Below the pieces are notes generated by a model. That model made no database searches. It was not told the origin of the DNA and was given only the letters and a program-made list of their open reading frames with translations. Both the position numbers and the translations under genes were made by a program. 64,000 nt of DNA from Segnochrobactrum spirostomi (GTDB taxonomy: Bacteria > Pseudomonadota > Alphaproteobacteria > Rhizobiales > Segnochrobactraceae). Positions 29,404 to 38,344 of the stretch are shown one piece after another (the first letter of the stretch is position 1; every line of letters starts with the position of its first letter). The stretch is from the NCBI RefSeq assembly GCF_009600605.1, contig NZ_VWNA01000002.1, positions 1 to 64,000 of the forward strand, given 5' to 3'.

Positions 29404-30759
29404 ATGAAATTCTCCCTGAAATCGCTCTGGCGCAGCGCGGCGCTCGCCGTCGTCGGCGTCGGCCTTGCGTTCGGCACGGTCGCCCCCGCCGCGGCCGAGG
29501 ACGCCAAGGTCCAATATATCCCGCTGCTGACCTATCGCGTCGGCGCCTATGCTTCGAGCGGCATCCCGATCTGGGCCGGCATCATCGACTACTTCACCTA
29601 TCTCAACAAGGCCGAGGGCGGCATCAACGGCGTCAAGCTCGTGTGGGATGAATGCGAAACCGAGTGGGGCGTCGAGAAGGGTCTCGAATGCTATGAACGG
29701 GTGAAGCACGGCAAGGACGGCTCGCCGGTGCCGATCCTGTGGCCGCATTCCGACCCGATCGCCAAGGCGCTGCTCGAGAAGGCGACCGCCGACAAGATTC
29801 CGCTGCTGACGCTGAACTACGGCCCGACGGAATCCGTCGACGGCCGCGTCTTCCCCTACTCGTTCCCCGTCGTGCTGAGCTTCTATTCGGAAGCCTCGAC
29901 CGCGATCAACTACATCGCCCAGGTTTCGGGCGGTAAGGACAAGCTGAAGGGCCTCAAGATCGTGACGCTCTATCACGATTCCCCCTACGGCAAGGAGACG
30001 CAGACGCCGCTCGCGCTGCTCGCCAAGACCTACGGCTTCGAGGACATCCAGATCCCCGTGCCGCATCCCGGCAACGACCAGACCGCCGAATGGGCGCGCA
30101 TCCGCCAGATCAAGCCGGATTGGGTCTTTCTGCGCGGCTGGGGCGTGATGACGCCGGTCGCGATCAAGACCGCCGCGAAGGTCGGCTTCCCCGTCAACCA
30201 CATCATCGGCGGCATCTGGTCGAGCTCCGAGGAAGACGTGCGCCCGGCCGGTGCGGTCGGCAAGGGCTACCTCGCCATCACCACCTATCCGGCGGGCAGC
30301 AACTTCCCGCTCGACGAGAAGCTCAAGAAGTACGTGATCGACAAGGGCCTCAGCAACCTGAAGGACCCGAAGAGCTTCGGCTCGGTCTATTACAATTCGG
30401 GTCTCGTCGACGCGATCATTCTGACCGAGGCGATCCGCACGGCGCAGGGGAAGTTCGGCAACCGTCCGATCAACGGCGAAGAGGGCCAGTGGGGCCTCGA
30501 ACATCTCGACATCACCGAGAAGCGCCTCGCCGAGATTGGCGCCGTCGGGCTCGCCCCGACCCTCAAGCTCTCGCCCTCCGACCACGAAGGCGGCGGCATC
30601 GCCCGCGTCATCCAGTGGGACGGCGAGAAGTGGAACACGGTCAGCGACTGGATTCCCGCCGACACCGACCTTCTGCGCCCCGTCATCCTGGAGAAGGCCG
30701 CGGCCTACGCCAAGGAGAAGGGCATCACCCCGCGCAACGCCGACGGCACGACCAACTGA
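29404..30759 (+). CDS. Liv-class ABC transporter substrate-binding protein
   Basis: Periplasmic binding protein of the LivK-like Peripla_BP_6 class, 451 residues, longer than ordinary LivK (about 370). Signal peptide about 1-31 (cleavage near AAA-E). The lobe begins VQYIPLLTYRVGAYASSGIP, with an early cysteine pair (Cys84, Cys96) that could form a disulfide. Later GWGVMTPVAIKTAAKVGFPV (about 247) and NHIIGGIWSSSEED mark the second lobe. A Shine-Dalgarno (cggag) precedes the ATG. The long form and the monooxygenase-led operon suggest a ligand other than branched-chain amino acids. Confidence 0.87.
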   Translation: MKFSLKSLWRSAALAVVGVGLAFGTVAPAAAEDAKVQYIPLLTYRVGAYASSGIPIWAGIIDYFTYLNKAEGGINGVKLVWDECETEWGVEKGLECYERVKHGKDGSPVPILWPHSDPIAKALLEKATADKIPLLTLNYGPTESVDGRVFPYSFPVVLSFYSEASTAINYIAQVSGGKDKLKGLKIVTLYHDSPYGKETQTPLALLAKTYGFEDIQIPVPHPGNDQTAEWARIRQIKPDWVFLRGWGVMTPVAIKTAAKVGFPVNHIIGGIWSSSEEDVRPAGAVGKGYLAITTYPAGSNFPLDEKLKKYVIDKGLSNLKDPKSFGSVYYNSGLVDAIILTEAIRTAQGKFGNRPINGEEGQWGLEHLDITEKRLAEIGAVGLAPTLKLSPSDHEGGGIARVIQWDGEKWNTVSDWIPADTDLLRPVILEKAAAYAKEKGITPRNADGTTN

Positions 30760-30787
30760 GCCGCCGGACCGAGCCACGGAGGATCGC

Positions 30788-31594
30788 ATGAGCGCCGTGT
30801 CCCACACCGCCGACGTCGCCCCACGGACCGCGGCCGCGCCCTTCCTCGAAGTGCGCGATCTCGAGGCGGTCTATGGCGGCGCGATCCTGGCGCTGCGCGG
30901 CGTCTCACTCGAGGTCGAGGAGGGCGCGATCGTCGCCCTCCTCGGGGCCAACGGTGCCGGCAAGACCACGACGCTCAAGGCGATCTCCAATCTCCTCGCC
31001 CAGTCCCGCGGGTCGCTCACCCGCGGGACGATCTCCTGGCGCGGCGAGCCGACCACCCGGCTCGACCCCGCCGATCTCGTCGCCCGCGGCATCGTCCAGG
31101 TGCTGGAGGGTCGCCACGTCTTTCCGCAATTGAGCGTCGAGGAGAACATCCTGTCGGGCGGCTTCGTGCGGCGGCCGAGCCGGGCGACCCTGCGCGCCGA
31201 CTTGGAGCGCATCTATGCGTGGTTCCCGCGTCTCAAGCAGAAGCGCCGCACCAAGGCCGGCCTGACCTCGGGCGGCGAGCAGCAGATGACGGCGATCGGC
31301 CGCGCCCTGATGACGAAGCCGCGCCTCGTTCTGCTCGACGAGCCGTCGATGGGTCTCGCGCCGATCATCGTCGAGGAGATCTTCGAGATCATCCGTGCCC
31401 TCAATCGCGACGAGGGCGTGAGCTTCCTCCTGTCCGAACAGAACGCCACCCTCGCGCTGCGCTATGCCGACCACGGCTACGTGCTGGAGACCGGCCGGAT
31501 CGCCGCCTCCGGCACGGCGGCCGACCTCGCCGCGCGGGACGACGTGGCGGAGTTCTATCTCGGTCGCAGCACCGCGCCGCCGCCGAGCCCCTGA
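30788..31594 (+). CDS. Branched-chain amino-acid-class ABC transporter ATPase (LivF-like)
   Basis: ATPase of the LivF class, 268 residues, completing the Liv-type importer. Walker A GANGAGKTT (about 56), GIVQVLEGRHVFPQLSVEEN (about 101), signature LTSGGEQQM (about 159), Walker B LVLLDEPSMGLAP (about 181) and LLSEQNATLAL. ATG 30788 has a ggagg sequence just upstream and gives the normal N-terminus with a short extra leader. It is followed 51 bases later by an SfnB-like gene. Confidence 0.9.
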   Translation: MSAVSHTADVAPRTAAAPFLEVRDLEAVYGGAILALRGVSLEVEEGAIVALLGANGAGKTTTLKAISNLLAQSRGSLTRGTISWRGEPTTRLDPADLVARGIVQVLEGRHVFPQLSVEENILSGGFVRRPSRATLRADLERIYAWFPRLKQKRRTKAGLTSGGEQQMTAIGRALMTKPRLVLLDEPSMGLAPIIVEEIFEIIRALNRDEGVSFLLSEQNATLALRYADHGYVLETGRIAASGTAADLAARDDVAEFYLGRSTAPPPSP

Positions 31595-31645
31595 TCCCTC
31601 GCCCAGCTTCGACCCGTTTCTCGCATTCGCTCTGGAGTTTCCTTC

Positions 31646-32875
31646 GTGACCTTTCCGCATGGTGTTTGGGGCGTCGGCCCCAGCGGTTCCTACGAGGCGC
31701 TCGCCGATCGCTTTCGCCCCCTGTTCGCTCGCATCCGCGAGGGCGCGGCGAAGCGCGAGGTGACGCGCACCCTCCCCTTCGAGGAGATCGGCCTGTTGCG
31801 CGAGGCGGGCTTCACCGCGCTCCGGGTGCCGCAACGCTTCGGCGGGGCCGGCGTCACGCTGCCGGAATTCTTTGCGCTGCTGACCGAACTCGCGGCGGCG
31901 GATTCCAACCTGCCCCAGGCGCTGCGGTCCCATTTCGCCTTCATCGAGGACGTCGTCAACGCGCCGGAGAGCCCGCAGCGCGACGCTTGGCTCACACGGC
32001 TCGGCGGCGGAGAGCTCGTCGGCGGCGCCTGGACCGAGATCGGCAACGCGGTCGTCGGGACCTTCGACACGCGAGTGACGCGCAACGGCAGCGGGCTCGT
32101 CCTCACAGGCAAGAAATATTACACGACCGGCTCGCTCTACGCCGATTGGATCGAGGTCGGTGCCATCGACGATGCGGGCGAGTCCGTCATGGTCCGCGTG
32201 CCGCGGAGCGCGGCCGGTATCGACATCGCGGACGATTGGGACGGCTTCGGCCAGATCCTCACCGCGAGCGGCACCGCCGTGTTCGACAAGGTTCCGGTCG
32301 CGGACGAGGACGTGATCGGCGACGGCAACCGGTTCCGCTATTCGGCGGCCTTCTTCCAGACCGTCCACCTCGCGACCCTCGCCGGCATCGCGCGGGCGGC
32401 GGCGAGCGACGTCGCCGCCGCCGTCGCCGAGCGCCGCCGCACGTTCTCCCACGCCGCCGCGCCGGTCGCCGCGCAGGATCCGCAGATCCTCCAGGTGGTC
32501 GGCAAGGTGCACAGCCATGCTTATGCCGCGGGCGCGATCGTGGAGAAGGCGACGGCTGCGCTCGAGCGCGCCGCCCTCGCCCACGGGGCGGGCGACGAGG
32601 CCGCGGAAGAGGCGGCGAACATCGCCGCCGAGATCGAGGTGGCGCAGGCGCAGACGGTCGTGACCAGCCTGGTGCTCGAGGCGACCACGGTCCTGTTCGA
32701 TGCGCTCGGGGCGTCCGCGACGAGCCGCCCGAAGGCGCTCGATCGCTATTGGCGCAATGCGCGCACCCTGAGCTCGCACAATCCGCGGATCTACAAGGAC
32801 CGGATCGTCGGCGATTATGCCGTGAACGGTACGCTGCCGCCGTTCCAGTGGACCATCGGCGCCACGCCCACCTGA
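31646..32875 (+). CDS. SfnB/DszC-like acyl-CoA-dehydrogenase-fold monooxygenase
   Basis: Second SfnB/DszC-like enzyme, 409 residues, GTG start. Shared blocks with the gene at 5065: GFTALRVPQRFGGAGVTLPE (about 56), LTGKKYYTTGSLYADWIEVG (about 154), DDWDGFGQILTASGTAVFDK (about 197) and a C-terminal RYWRNARTLSSHNPRIYKDR. Such enzymes oxidise sulfur compounds with FMNH2 rather than dehydrogenating acyl-CoA. It ends the 25196-32875 operon (monooxygenase, importer, SfnB-like), which suggests a two-step oxidation of one imported substrate (inference). It converges with the minus-strand importer operon 44 bases away. Confidence 0.85.
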   Translation: MTFPHGVWGVGPSGSYEALADRFRPLFARIREGAAKREVTRTLPFEEIGLLREAGFTALRVPQRFGGAGVTLPEFFALLTELAAADSNLPQALRSHFAFIEDVVNAPESPQRDAWLTRLGGGELVGGAWTEIGNAVVGTFDTRVTRNGSGLVLTGKKYYTTGSLYADWIEVGAIDDAGESVMVRVPRSAAGIDIADDWDGFGQILTASGTAVFDKVPVADEDVIGDGNRFRYSAAFFQTVHLATLAGIARAAASDVAAAVAERRRTFSHAAAPVAAQDPQILQVVGKVHSHAYAAGAIVEKATAALERAALAHGAGDEAAEEAANIAAEIEVAQAQTVVTSLVLEATTVLFDALGASATSRPKALDRYWRNARTLSSHNPRIYKDRIVGDYAVNGTLPPFQWTIGATPT

Positions 32876-32919
32876 GTGAGACGGGCAACGCGGTCCAGGA
32901 TCGGGGTCAGCTCTCGGGG

Positions 32920-33627
32920 TCAGCCTGCGGTCGCGGGGGCGGCCCCGTAGATCTCCTCGCCGATGATCCGCCCGGCTTCCATCCTGACCACCCGGTCGCA
33001 CAGGTGGGCGACGACGCCGGGATCGTGGCTCACCAGCACCGTCGTCATCGGCCGGCGCGCCTTGAGATCCTGCAAGAGGTTCAGGATGTCGGCCTGGACC
33101 GACATGTCGAGGGCCGAGGTCGGCTCGTCGAGCAGGAGCAAATCCGGCTCGACGACCAGGGCGCGCGCGATGGCGATGCGCTGGCGCTGCCCGCCCGACA
33201 ATTGGTGCGGATAGCGCTCGGCGATGTCCGGGGAAAACCCGACCTGGGCGAGCGCGTCGGCGAGCCGCCGCTCTCGGTCGTCGAAGCCGGCCACCACCAT
33301 CGGCTCCGTCAGCGTGCGGCGGATGCGGTGGCGCGGATGCAGCGAGCCGTAAGGGTCCTGGAACACCATCTGCACCGCGCGCCGGCGCCGGCCTGCGAGC
33401 CGGGTTCCCGGCACGAGCGGCGCGCCGAGAAGGTCGATGCGGCCGCGCCAGGCGCGGTTGATGCCGGCGAGCACCCGGAGAACGGTCGACTTGCCGCACC
33501 CCGACGGGCCGATCAGGCCGAAGGTTTCCTCCGCGGCGATCGAGAAGGAGACCCCGTTCACCACGGACCGCGTCTCCCCGTCCCGCTCGAAGTCGATGAC
33601 GAGGTCTTCGATGCGGACCGCGCTCAC
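32920..33627 (-). CDS. Dpp/Opp-type ABC transporter ATPase (DppF-like), short
   Basis: Second ATPase of a Dpp-type importer, 235 residues. Walker A GPSGCGKST (about 37), Q-loop FQDPYGSLHPRHR (about 87), signature LSGGQRQR (about 143) and Walker B LLLLDEPTSALD (about 164). It ends about 15 residues after the D/H loop region and lacks the C-terminal oligopeptide extension, shorter than most DppF proteins. The GTG start at 33627 overlaps the upstream stop as GTGA, and this coupling fixes the start. It is last in the five-gene minus-strand operon 38075-32920. Confidence 0.88.
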   Translation of the reverse strand: MSAVRIEDLVIDFERDGETRSVVNGVSFSIAAEETFGLIGPSGCGKSTVLRVLAGINRAWRGRIDLLGAPLVPGTRLAGRRRRAVQMVFQDPYGSLHPRHRIRRTLTEPMVVAGFDDRERRLADALAQVGFSPDIAERYPHQLSGGQRQRIAIARALVVEPDLLLLDEPTSALDMSVQADILNLLQDLKARRPMTTVLVSHDPGVVAHLCDRVVRMEAGRIIGEEIYGAAPATAG

Positions 33628-34532
33628 GGCGATGTCTCCAAGCTCGCGGTCTCCAAACTCGCGGCGTCCAGATGCGCCGCGTCCAGGCTCGCCCGGTCGA
33701 GGGTGGGCAGGCGGGTTCCCCGCGTCGTCGCCGACGGACGGCAGCGCCACAGGGTGCTGGTGTAGGGGTGCGTCGAGAGGGGCAGATCGGCGGCCCGGCC
33801 GCGGTCGACGATCCGCCCGCGGAACATCACGATCGCCCGGTCGCACACCCGCGACACCTGCTCGAGGTCGTGGCTGATGAGGATCAGGCCCATGCCCCGC
33901 GCCTCGGTCAAACCGATCAAGAGCTCCAGCACCTGATCGCGCAGGTGATGGTCGAGGGCCGAGGTCGGCTCGTCGGCGATGAGGAGGCGCGGCTCGGTGA
34001 CGAGGACGGAGGCGATCATGGCGCGCTGGCCCATGCCGCCAGAGAGTTCATGCGGATAGGCCCGGGCGATCCGGACGGGGTCGGGCAGGCCGACGCTCTC
34101 CAAGGCGGCGAGCACTTTGTCCCGCCGCTCGGCGCGGCCGAGCTTGGTGTGGAGCCGCAGGCTCTCCTCGATCTGCGCGCCGACCGCCATGACCGGATCG
34201 AGCGCGACACGAGGGTCCTGGAGGACGAGCCCGACCTCGCGGCCGCGGAAGTGCGTCCAGTCCCGCGGCGAGAAGGCGAGGAGCGAGCGCCCGGCCACCG
34301 CGAGCGTCTCGGCTTCGAGCCGGGCGGAGGCCGGCAGCAGGCCCATGATGGCGCGGGCCGTGAGCGACTTGCCGGAGCCGGATTCCCCGACGATGCCGAC
34401 CCGTTCGGCCCCCATCGAGAAGGAGACGGATTCGACGGCTCGCCGGCCGCCTTGGCCCGGGAAGGCGATCGAGAGGGCTTCGACCGCGAGGAGCGGCGAT
34501 GCGTCCGGTTGGTGGGGGGGCGAGGCGGTCAT
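33624..34532 (-). CDS. Dpp/Opp-type ABC transporter ATPase (DppD-like) with repeat tail
   Basis: First ATPase of the second Dpp-type importer, 302 residues. Walker A GESGSGKS (about 49), Q-loop LVLQDPRVALDP (about 104), signature LSGGMGQR (about 165), Walker B LLIADEPTSALD (about 183). Instead of the normal cysteine-rich DppD tail it ends, after the shortened HPYT region, in four five-residue repeats (ASLDA, AHLDA, ASLET, ASLET). These repeats are encoded by 15-base DNA units. The ending may be a recent change to the gene. It is followed by DppF (overlap) and preceded by DppC (3-base gap). Confidence 0.88.
   Translation of the reverse strand: MTASPPHQPDASPLLAVEALSIAFPGQGGRRAVESVSFSMGAERVGIVGESGSGKSLTARAIMGLLPASARLEAETLAVAGRSLLAFSPRDWTHFRGREVGLVLQDPRVALDPVMAVGAQIEESLRLHTKLGRAERRDKVLAALESVGLPDPVRIARAYPHELSGGMGQRAMIASVLVTEPRLLIADEPTSALDHHLRDQVLELLIGLTEARGMGLILISHDLEQVSRVCDRAIVMFRGRIVDRGRAADLPLSTHPYTSTLWRCRPSATTRGTRLPTLDRASLDAAHLDAASLETASLETSP
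33633..33692 (-). repeat. Four 15-bp units encoding a pentapeptide-like tail
   Basis: Four consecutive 15-base units at the 3' end of the DppD-like gene encode ASLDA, AHLDA, ASLET and ASLET. The A-x-L pattern resembles pentapeptide repeats but is too short to fold as one. The two middle unit pairs are near-identical in DNA, suggesting slippage expansion. Confidence 0.75.
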
Positions 34533-34535
34533 CGG

Positions 34536-35402
34536 TCAGCCGTGGCGCGGGTCGAGCACGTCGCGCAACCCGTCGGCGATGAGATTGAAGGAGAGGCTGG
34601 CGAACAGGATCGCCGTGCCCGGCGCCGCCGCGATCCACCATTGATCGAAGATCACCGTCGTTCCGTCGGCGACCATGCTGCCCCAATCGGGCGTCGGGGG
34701 CCGCACGCCGAGGCCGATGAAGCCGAGGCCGGCGGCGGCGAGAATGATGCCGGCCATGTCGAGCGCCATGCGCACCGTGGCGCTCGGCAGCACCACGGGC
34801 AGCACGTGGCCGAACAGGAGCCGGGGCCCGCGGATGCCGCCCATCTCGGCCGCGGCGAGGAAGTCGCTGCGCCGGATCACGCTCGCTTCCGCCCGCGCGA
34901 GCCGTGCATAAGCCGGCCAGCCGGTGATGGCGAGGGCGAGCGCGCCATTGACGAGGCCCGGACCGAACACCGCGACGAAGGCGAGCGCCAGGGCGAGGCG
35001 CGGAAAGGCCATGCCGATGTCGGTGAGCCGCATCAGGATGCGCTCGACCCAGCCGCCCGCCGTGCCGGCGACGATGCCGATCGCAAGCCCGAGCGGCAGC
35101 GAAGCAACGGTGACGAGCAACACGAGCCCGAGCGTCGGCCGCGTGCCGTAGATGAGCCGCGAGAGCTGGTCGCGGCCGAACCCGTCGGTGCCGAGCCAAT
35201 GCGCGGCGGACGGCGGCGCGAGGCGGTTGGCGACGTCCTGGACGATCGGGTCGTAGGGGGCGACGAGTGGCGCGCAGGCGGCGGCGAAGAGAAACAGGCC
35301 GAGCAACGCGAGGCCGGCGACTGCGGTGCCCGACTTGAGGAGACCGCCGAGGATGTTGCGGTCACCCAGGCTGACCGGGGCTTCGAGGGCGTCGACACTC
35401 AT
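34536..35402 (-). CDS. Dpp/Opp-type ABC transporter permease (DppC-like)
   Basis: Permease of 288 residues. HWLGTDGFGRDQLSRLIYGT (about 68) is the DppC hallmark, followed by LGLAIGIVAGTAGGWVERIL, the EAA loop SDFLAAAEMGGIRGPRLLFG (about 179) and the usual LGFIGLGVRPPTPDWGSMV near 223. The ATG overlaps the stop of the DppB-like gene (ATGA). About six membrane segments are visible. Confidence 0.91.
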   Translation of the reverse strand: MSVDALEAPVSLGDRNILGGLLKSGTAVAGLALLGLFLFAAACAPLVAPYDPIVQDVANRLAPPSAAHWLGTDGFGRDQLSRLIYGTRPTLGLVLLVTVASLPLGLAIGIVAGTAGGWVERILMRLTDIGMAFPRLALALAFVAVFGPGLVNGALALAITGWPAYARLARAEASVIRRSDFLAAAEMGGIRGPRLLFGHVLPVVLPSATVRMALDMAGIILAAAGLGFIGLGVRPPTPDWGSMVADGTTVIFDQWWIAAAPGTAILFASLSFNLIADGLRDVLDPRHG

Positions 35403-36481
35403 GCGCGCACCCGGGGATCGAGACGGCGGACGATGAGGTCCGCGACGGCGTTGACGGTCACGAAGGCGGTTCCGATGGCGAGGGTGCCGCCGAGGATCGC
35501 CGGCATGTCGGCGGCGAACACGGCGGTCGACATGTAACGGCCGATGCCGGGCCAGGCGAACACGGTTTCGGTGAAGATCGCCCCTTCGAGCAGTGTCGTG
35601 TAGCCGAGCGCGACCACGGTGACGACGACGCCCGAGACGTTGGGAAGGGCATGGCAGAGGATGATGCGCAGGCGTCCCGCGCCCCGGGCGCGGGCGGCGA
35701 CGACATAATCCTTGTCGAGTTCGGCGAGGAGCGCCGCGCGCGTCAGGCGCGCGATGCCGGCGAGCACGTGGACGGCGAGCACCAGCGCCGGCAGGATCAT
35801 GTGCTTCAGGGCGTCGGTGAGGGCGCCGGGCTGCCCGGAAAGCCAGGTGTCGAAGAGCGCCGAGCCGGTCGGCCGGTCGATCGTGTAGGCGATGAGATCG
35901 TCGAGCTGGCCGGGCCCCGCCGCCCAATGCAGCCGGGCATAGAACAGCAGCAGCATCAGGAGCCCGAGCCAGAAGATCGGGACGGAATAACCGATCAGCG
36001 ACACGATCCGCACCACCGCGTCGAGGGTTCCGCCCGGCCTGAGCGCCGACAGCACTGCGAGGGTGAGGCCGACGATCGTGCCGATCGCGAGCGCGACGGT
36101 GGACAATTCGAGCGTCGCCGGGAAGACCCGGGCGATGTCCGCGGCAACGGAATCGCCGGTCGCCCACGAGGTGCCGAGATCGCCGTGGAGCACGCGGTCC
36201 ACATAGGCGACGAAGCGCGTCGCGACCGGCTGGTCGAGCCCGAGCGAGCGGCGCGCCGCCTGATAGGTGGCGTCGCTCGCATGGTCGCCGACGAGGTGCA
36301 GCGCCGGATCGGCGGGGGACGTCTCGCCGAGGGCGAAGGTGAAGACGAGAAGCCCGGCGAGCGTGACCGCCAGCGTGGCGAACCAGGTAACGAGGCCCCA
36401 TACAAAACGACGACCCCGCCGGGCGGTGGCCCGGCGGGGAACGGAAACGCCGATCTCGGGCTCCGCGGCGCGTTCAGTCAC
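35399..36481 (-). CDS. Dpp/Opp-type ABC transporter permease (DppB-like)
   Basis: Permease of 360 residues with an Arg-rich N-terminus and a first membrane segment near 28-50. DppB motifs: ARRSLGLDQPVATRFVAYVD (about 76), GDLGTSWATGDSVAADI, SLIGYSVPIFWLGLLMLLLF (about 160), the EAA loop KDYVVAARARGAGRLRIILC (about 255) and VFAWPGIGRYM. GTG start at 36481, one base after the stop codon of the binding protein gene. Confidence 0.91.
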   Translation of the reverse strand: MTERAAEPEIGVSVPRRATARRGRRFVWGLVTWFATLAVTLAGLLVFTFALGETSPADPALHLVGDHASDATYQAARRSLGLDQPVATRFVAYVDRVLHGDLGTSWATGDSVAADIARVFPATLELSTVALAIGTIVGLTLAVLSALRPGGTLDAVVRIVSLIGYSVPIFWLGLLMLLLFYARLHWAAGPGQLDDLIAYTIDRPTGSALFDTWLSGQPGALTDALKHMILPALVLAVHVLAGIARLTRAALLAELDKDYVVAARARGAGRLRIILCHALPNVSGVVVTVVALGYTTLLEGAIFTETVFAWPGIGRYMSTAVFAADMPAILGGTLAIGTAFVTVNAVADLIVRRLDPRVRA

Positions 36482-36482
36482 G

Positions 36483-38075
36483 TTATTTGGTCACTCCGGC
36501 ATAATCGACCTGGTCGGCGTTGAGGCCCTGAACATAGCCTTTCACGTCGTCGCGTAGAACCAGTTGATTGTTGGCCTGGAGGATGACGACGAACGGGCTG
36601 TCGGCCTGCACCGCCTTCTGGATCGCCAGATAATCCTCGGCGCGCTTCGCCGGATCGGTCTCCTCGACGGCCGCCTGCGTCTCATCGGAGAGCTTCGGGA
36701 TCACCCAGCCCTGCCGCCACGCCACCGTCTTGGTGCCGTCGTCGCGGTTGATGGCGAAGGCGCTCGCGTTCGAATGCGCGTCGAAATAATCCGGGATCCA
36801 GAACAGGAGCGCTGCCTCGTGCTCGCGGCCGCGGATCTTGGAATAGAACTGGCTCGCGACCGCCGGCTGGACCTCCAGCGTGATGCCCGCCTTGGCGAAG
36901 TCGGATTGCAGCGCCTGGGCGATCTGCGGATAGGGCGGCTGGTTGATGACGTCGAGCTTGATCGTCAGGCCCTTGTCGAGGCCCGCCTTGGCGAGGATCT
37001 CCTTGGCCTTCGGGATGTCCTGCTTGAACGGGTTGTCGTCGAGCGAGCCGGGGAAGCCCGACGGCAGGAACGCCTGGTGAACGCTGTACTGGCCCTTCAA
37101 GAGGTCCTTTGAGATGCCCTGGTAATCGACGATCCAGCGCGCCGCTTCCCACAAGGCGGGGTTCTTGGTGTTCGGATTGGTCGGGCTCACCAGATTGAAG
37201 GCGAGATAATCGATCTCCGCGGACGGCACGCTGAGCACCTTGAGGTCGCTCTTGCCCTTGAGGGCGGCGATCTGGTCGGCGCCGAGATCGCGGGCGATGT
37301 CGACGTCGCCCTGCTCGACGAGGAGACGGCGGGCGGCCGGATCGGTCACGTTCTTGAGGATGATGCCCTTGAGCTTCGGCGCGCCGCCGACGGCATCCGC
37401 GTTGGCATCGAGCACCAGGGCCTCGTGGGGCTTGTAGGCCTTGATCTTGAAGGGGCCGGAACCGGCGGAGGCCTGATGCAGCCAGGCGTTGCCGTAATCG
37501 TTGTTGGCGACATGCGCCGACACCGTCTTCTCATCGACGATCGACGCAACCGGGGCCGACAGGATCGACAGCGCGAAGGACGGGCCGACCTTCGCCGGCC
37601 ACGCGACCTTGACGTGGCTGTCGTCGACCTTGCTCAGGAAGCCGTCCACGTTGTCGGCCTTCCAGCCGAGCTCGTTGAGGATGAAGGCCGGGCTCTTGTC
37701 GAGCTTCACCGCCCGCGACAGCGAGAAGATCACGTCCTCGGGGCGGATCGGGTTGCCGGAGGCGAACTTCGCCCCGTCGCGGATCTTGAACACGAGGGAG
37801 CGGCCGTCGGGGCCGGCCTGCCAGCTCTCGGCGATGACCGGATCGAGCTCGGTCGGCTTCACCAGATCGGATTCGACCAGGCGCTGATAGAGGCTGTTGA
37901 ACGACTGCACGGTCGTCAGCTCGAAGCCTTCCGCCGGATCGAGGCTGACGATGTCGTCGATCGGCTGGGCGACGACGAGGATGCCCGGCGGCGTCGCGGC
38001 CTCGGCCGGTGCCAGGAGGGCGGTGCCGGCGAGGAGCGCGCCGGCGAGAAGGGAAGCTTTCAGGGGGCTCGTCAT
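36483..38075 (-). CDS. Dpp/Opp-type ABC transporter substrate-binding protein
   Basis: Periplasmic binding protein of the SBP_bac_5 class, 530 residues. A signal peptide (about 1-26, cleavage near AEA-A) precedes VAQPIDDIVSLDPAEGFELT (about 35), the domain-I block SWQAGPDGRSLVFKIRDGAKF (about 82) and ASAGSGPFKIKAYKPHEALV (about 181). It is the first gene of the minus-strand importer operon. ATG 38075 is preferred over an upstream in-frame start because it begins directly before the signal peptide. Ligand unknown; the surrounding genes make an organosulfur compound plausible. The 270 bases upstream hold an AT-rich promoter-like patch (about 38210-38260) but no gene. Confidence 0.9.
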   Translation of the reverse strand: MTSPLKASLLAGALLAGTALLAPAEAATPPGILVVAQPIDDIVSLDPAEGFELTTVQSFNSLYQRLVESDLVKPTELDPVIAESWQAGPDGRSLVFKIRDGAKFASGNPIRPEDVIFSLSRAVKLDKSPAFILNELGWKADNVDGFLSKVDDSHVKVAWPAKVGPSFALSILSAPVASIVDEKTVSAHVANNDYGNAWLHQASAGSGPFKIKAYKPHEALVLDANADAVGGAPKLKGIILKNVTDPAARRLLVEQGDVDIARDLGADQIAALKGKSDLKVLSVPSAEIDYLAFNLVSPTNPNTKNPALWEAARWIVDYQGISKDLLKGQYSVHQAFLPSGFPGSLDDNPFKQDIPKAKEILAKAGLDKGLTIKLDVINQPPYPQIAQALQSDFAKAGITLEVQPAVASQFYSKIRGREHEAALLFWIPDYFDAHSNASAFAINRDDGTKTVAWRQGWVIPKLSDETQAAVEETDPAKRAEDYLAIQKAVQADSPFVVILQANNQLVLRDDVKGYVQGLNADQVDYAGVTK

Positions 38076-38344
38076 CTGTCGTCTCTGTCCTGGGCCGAGC
38101 TTATGGCGGGCGAAAGGGGGTCGGGCGGCGAGGTCAGGCTGGCGCTTCAGTCGACGGCTCGCCACCGAATGGATCGCAACCTAGCGGCGACGGACCCTCG
38201 ACGGCGACGACATTATTTCTCAGAAATCCGTAGAAGCGGAAAAATCTTTCCCTATACCCCCACAAAGTTCGGCGCGGCGGAATGAACGTCCGCCGCGCCG
38301 CAACAGGCGCCGTCTCGTCGCGCCGTTCATCGGTGTGACGGGCC

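Noticed and set aside
27387-29507. 706-codon minus-strand frame opposite the Liv-type permeases
   Set aside because: Composition (Asp/Glu/Arg-rich) is the mirror image of membrane-protein coding; no motif or start signal.
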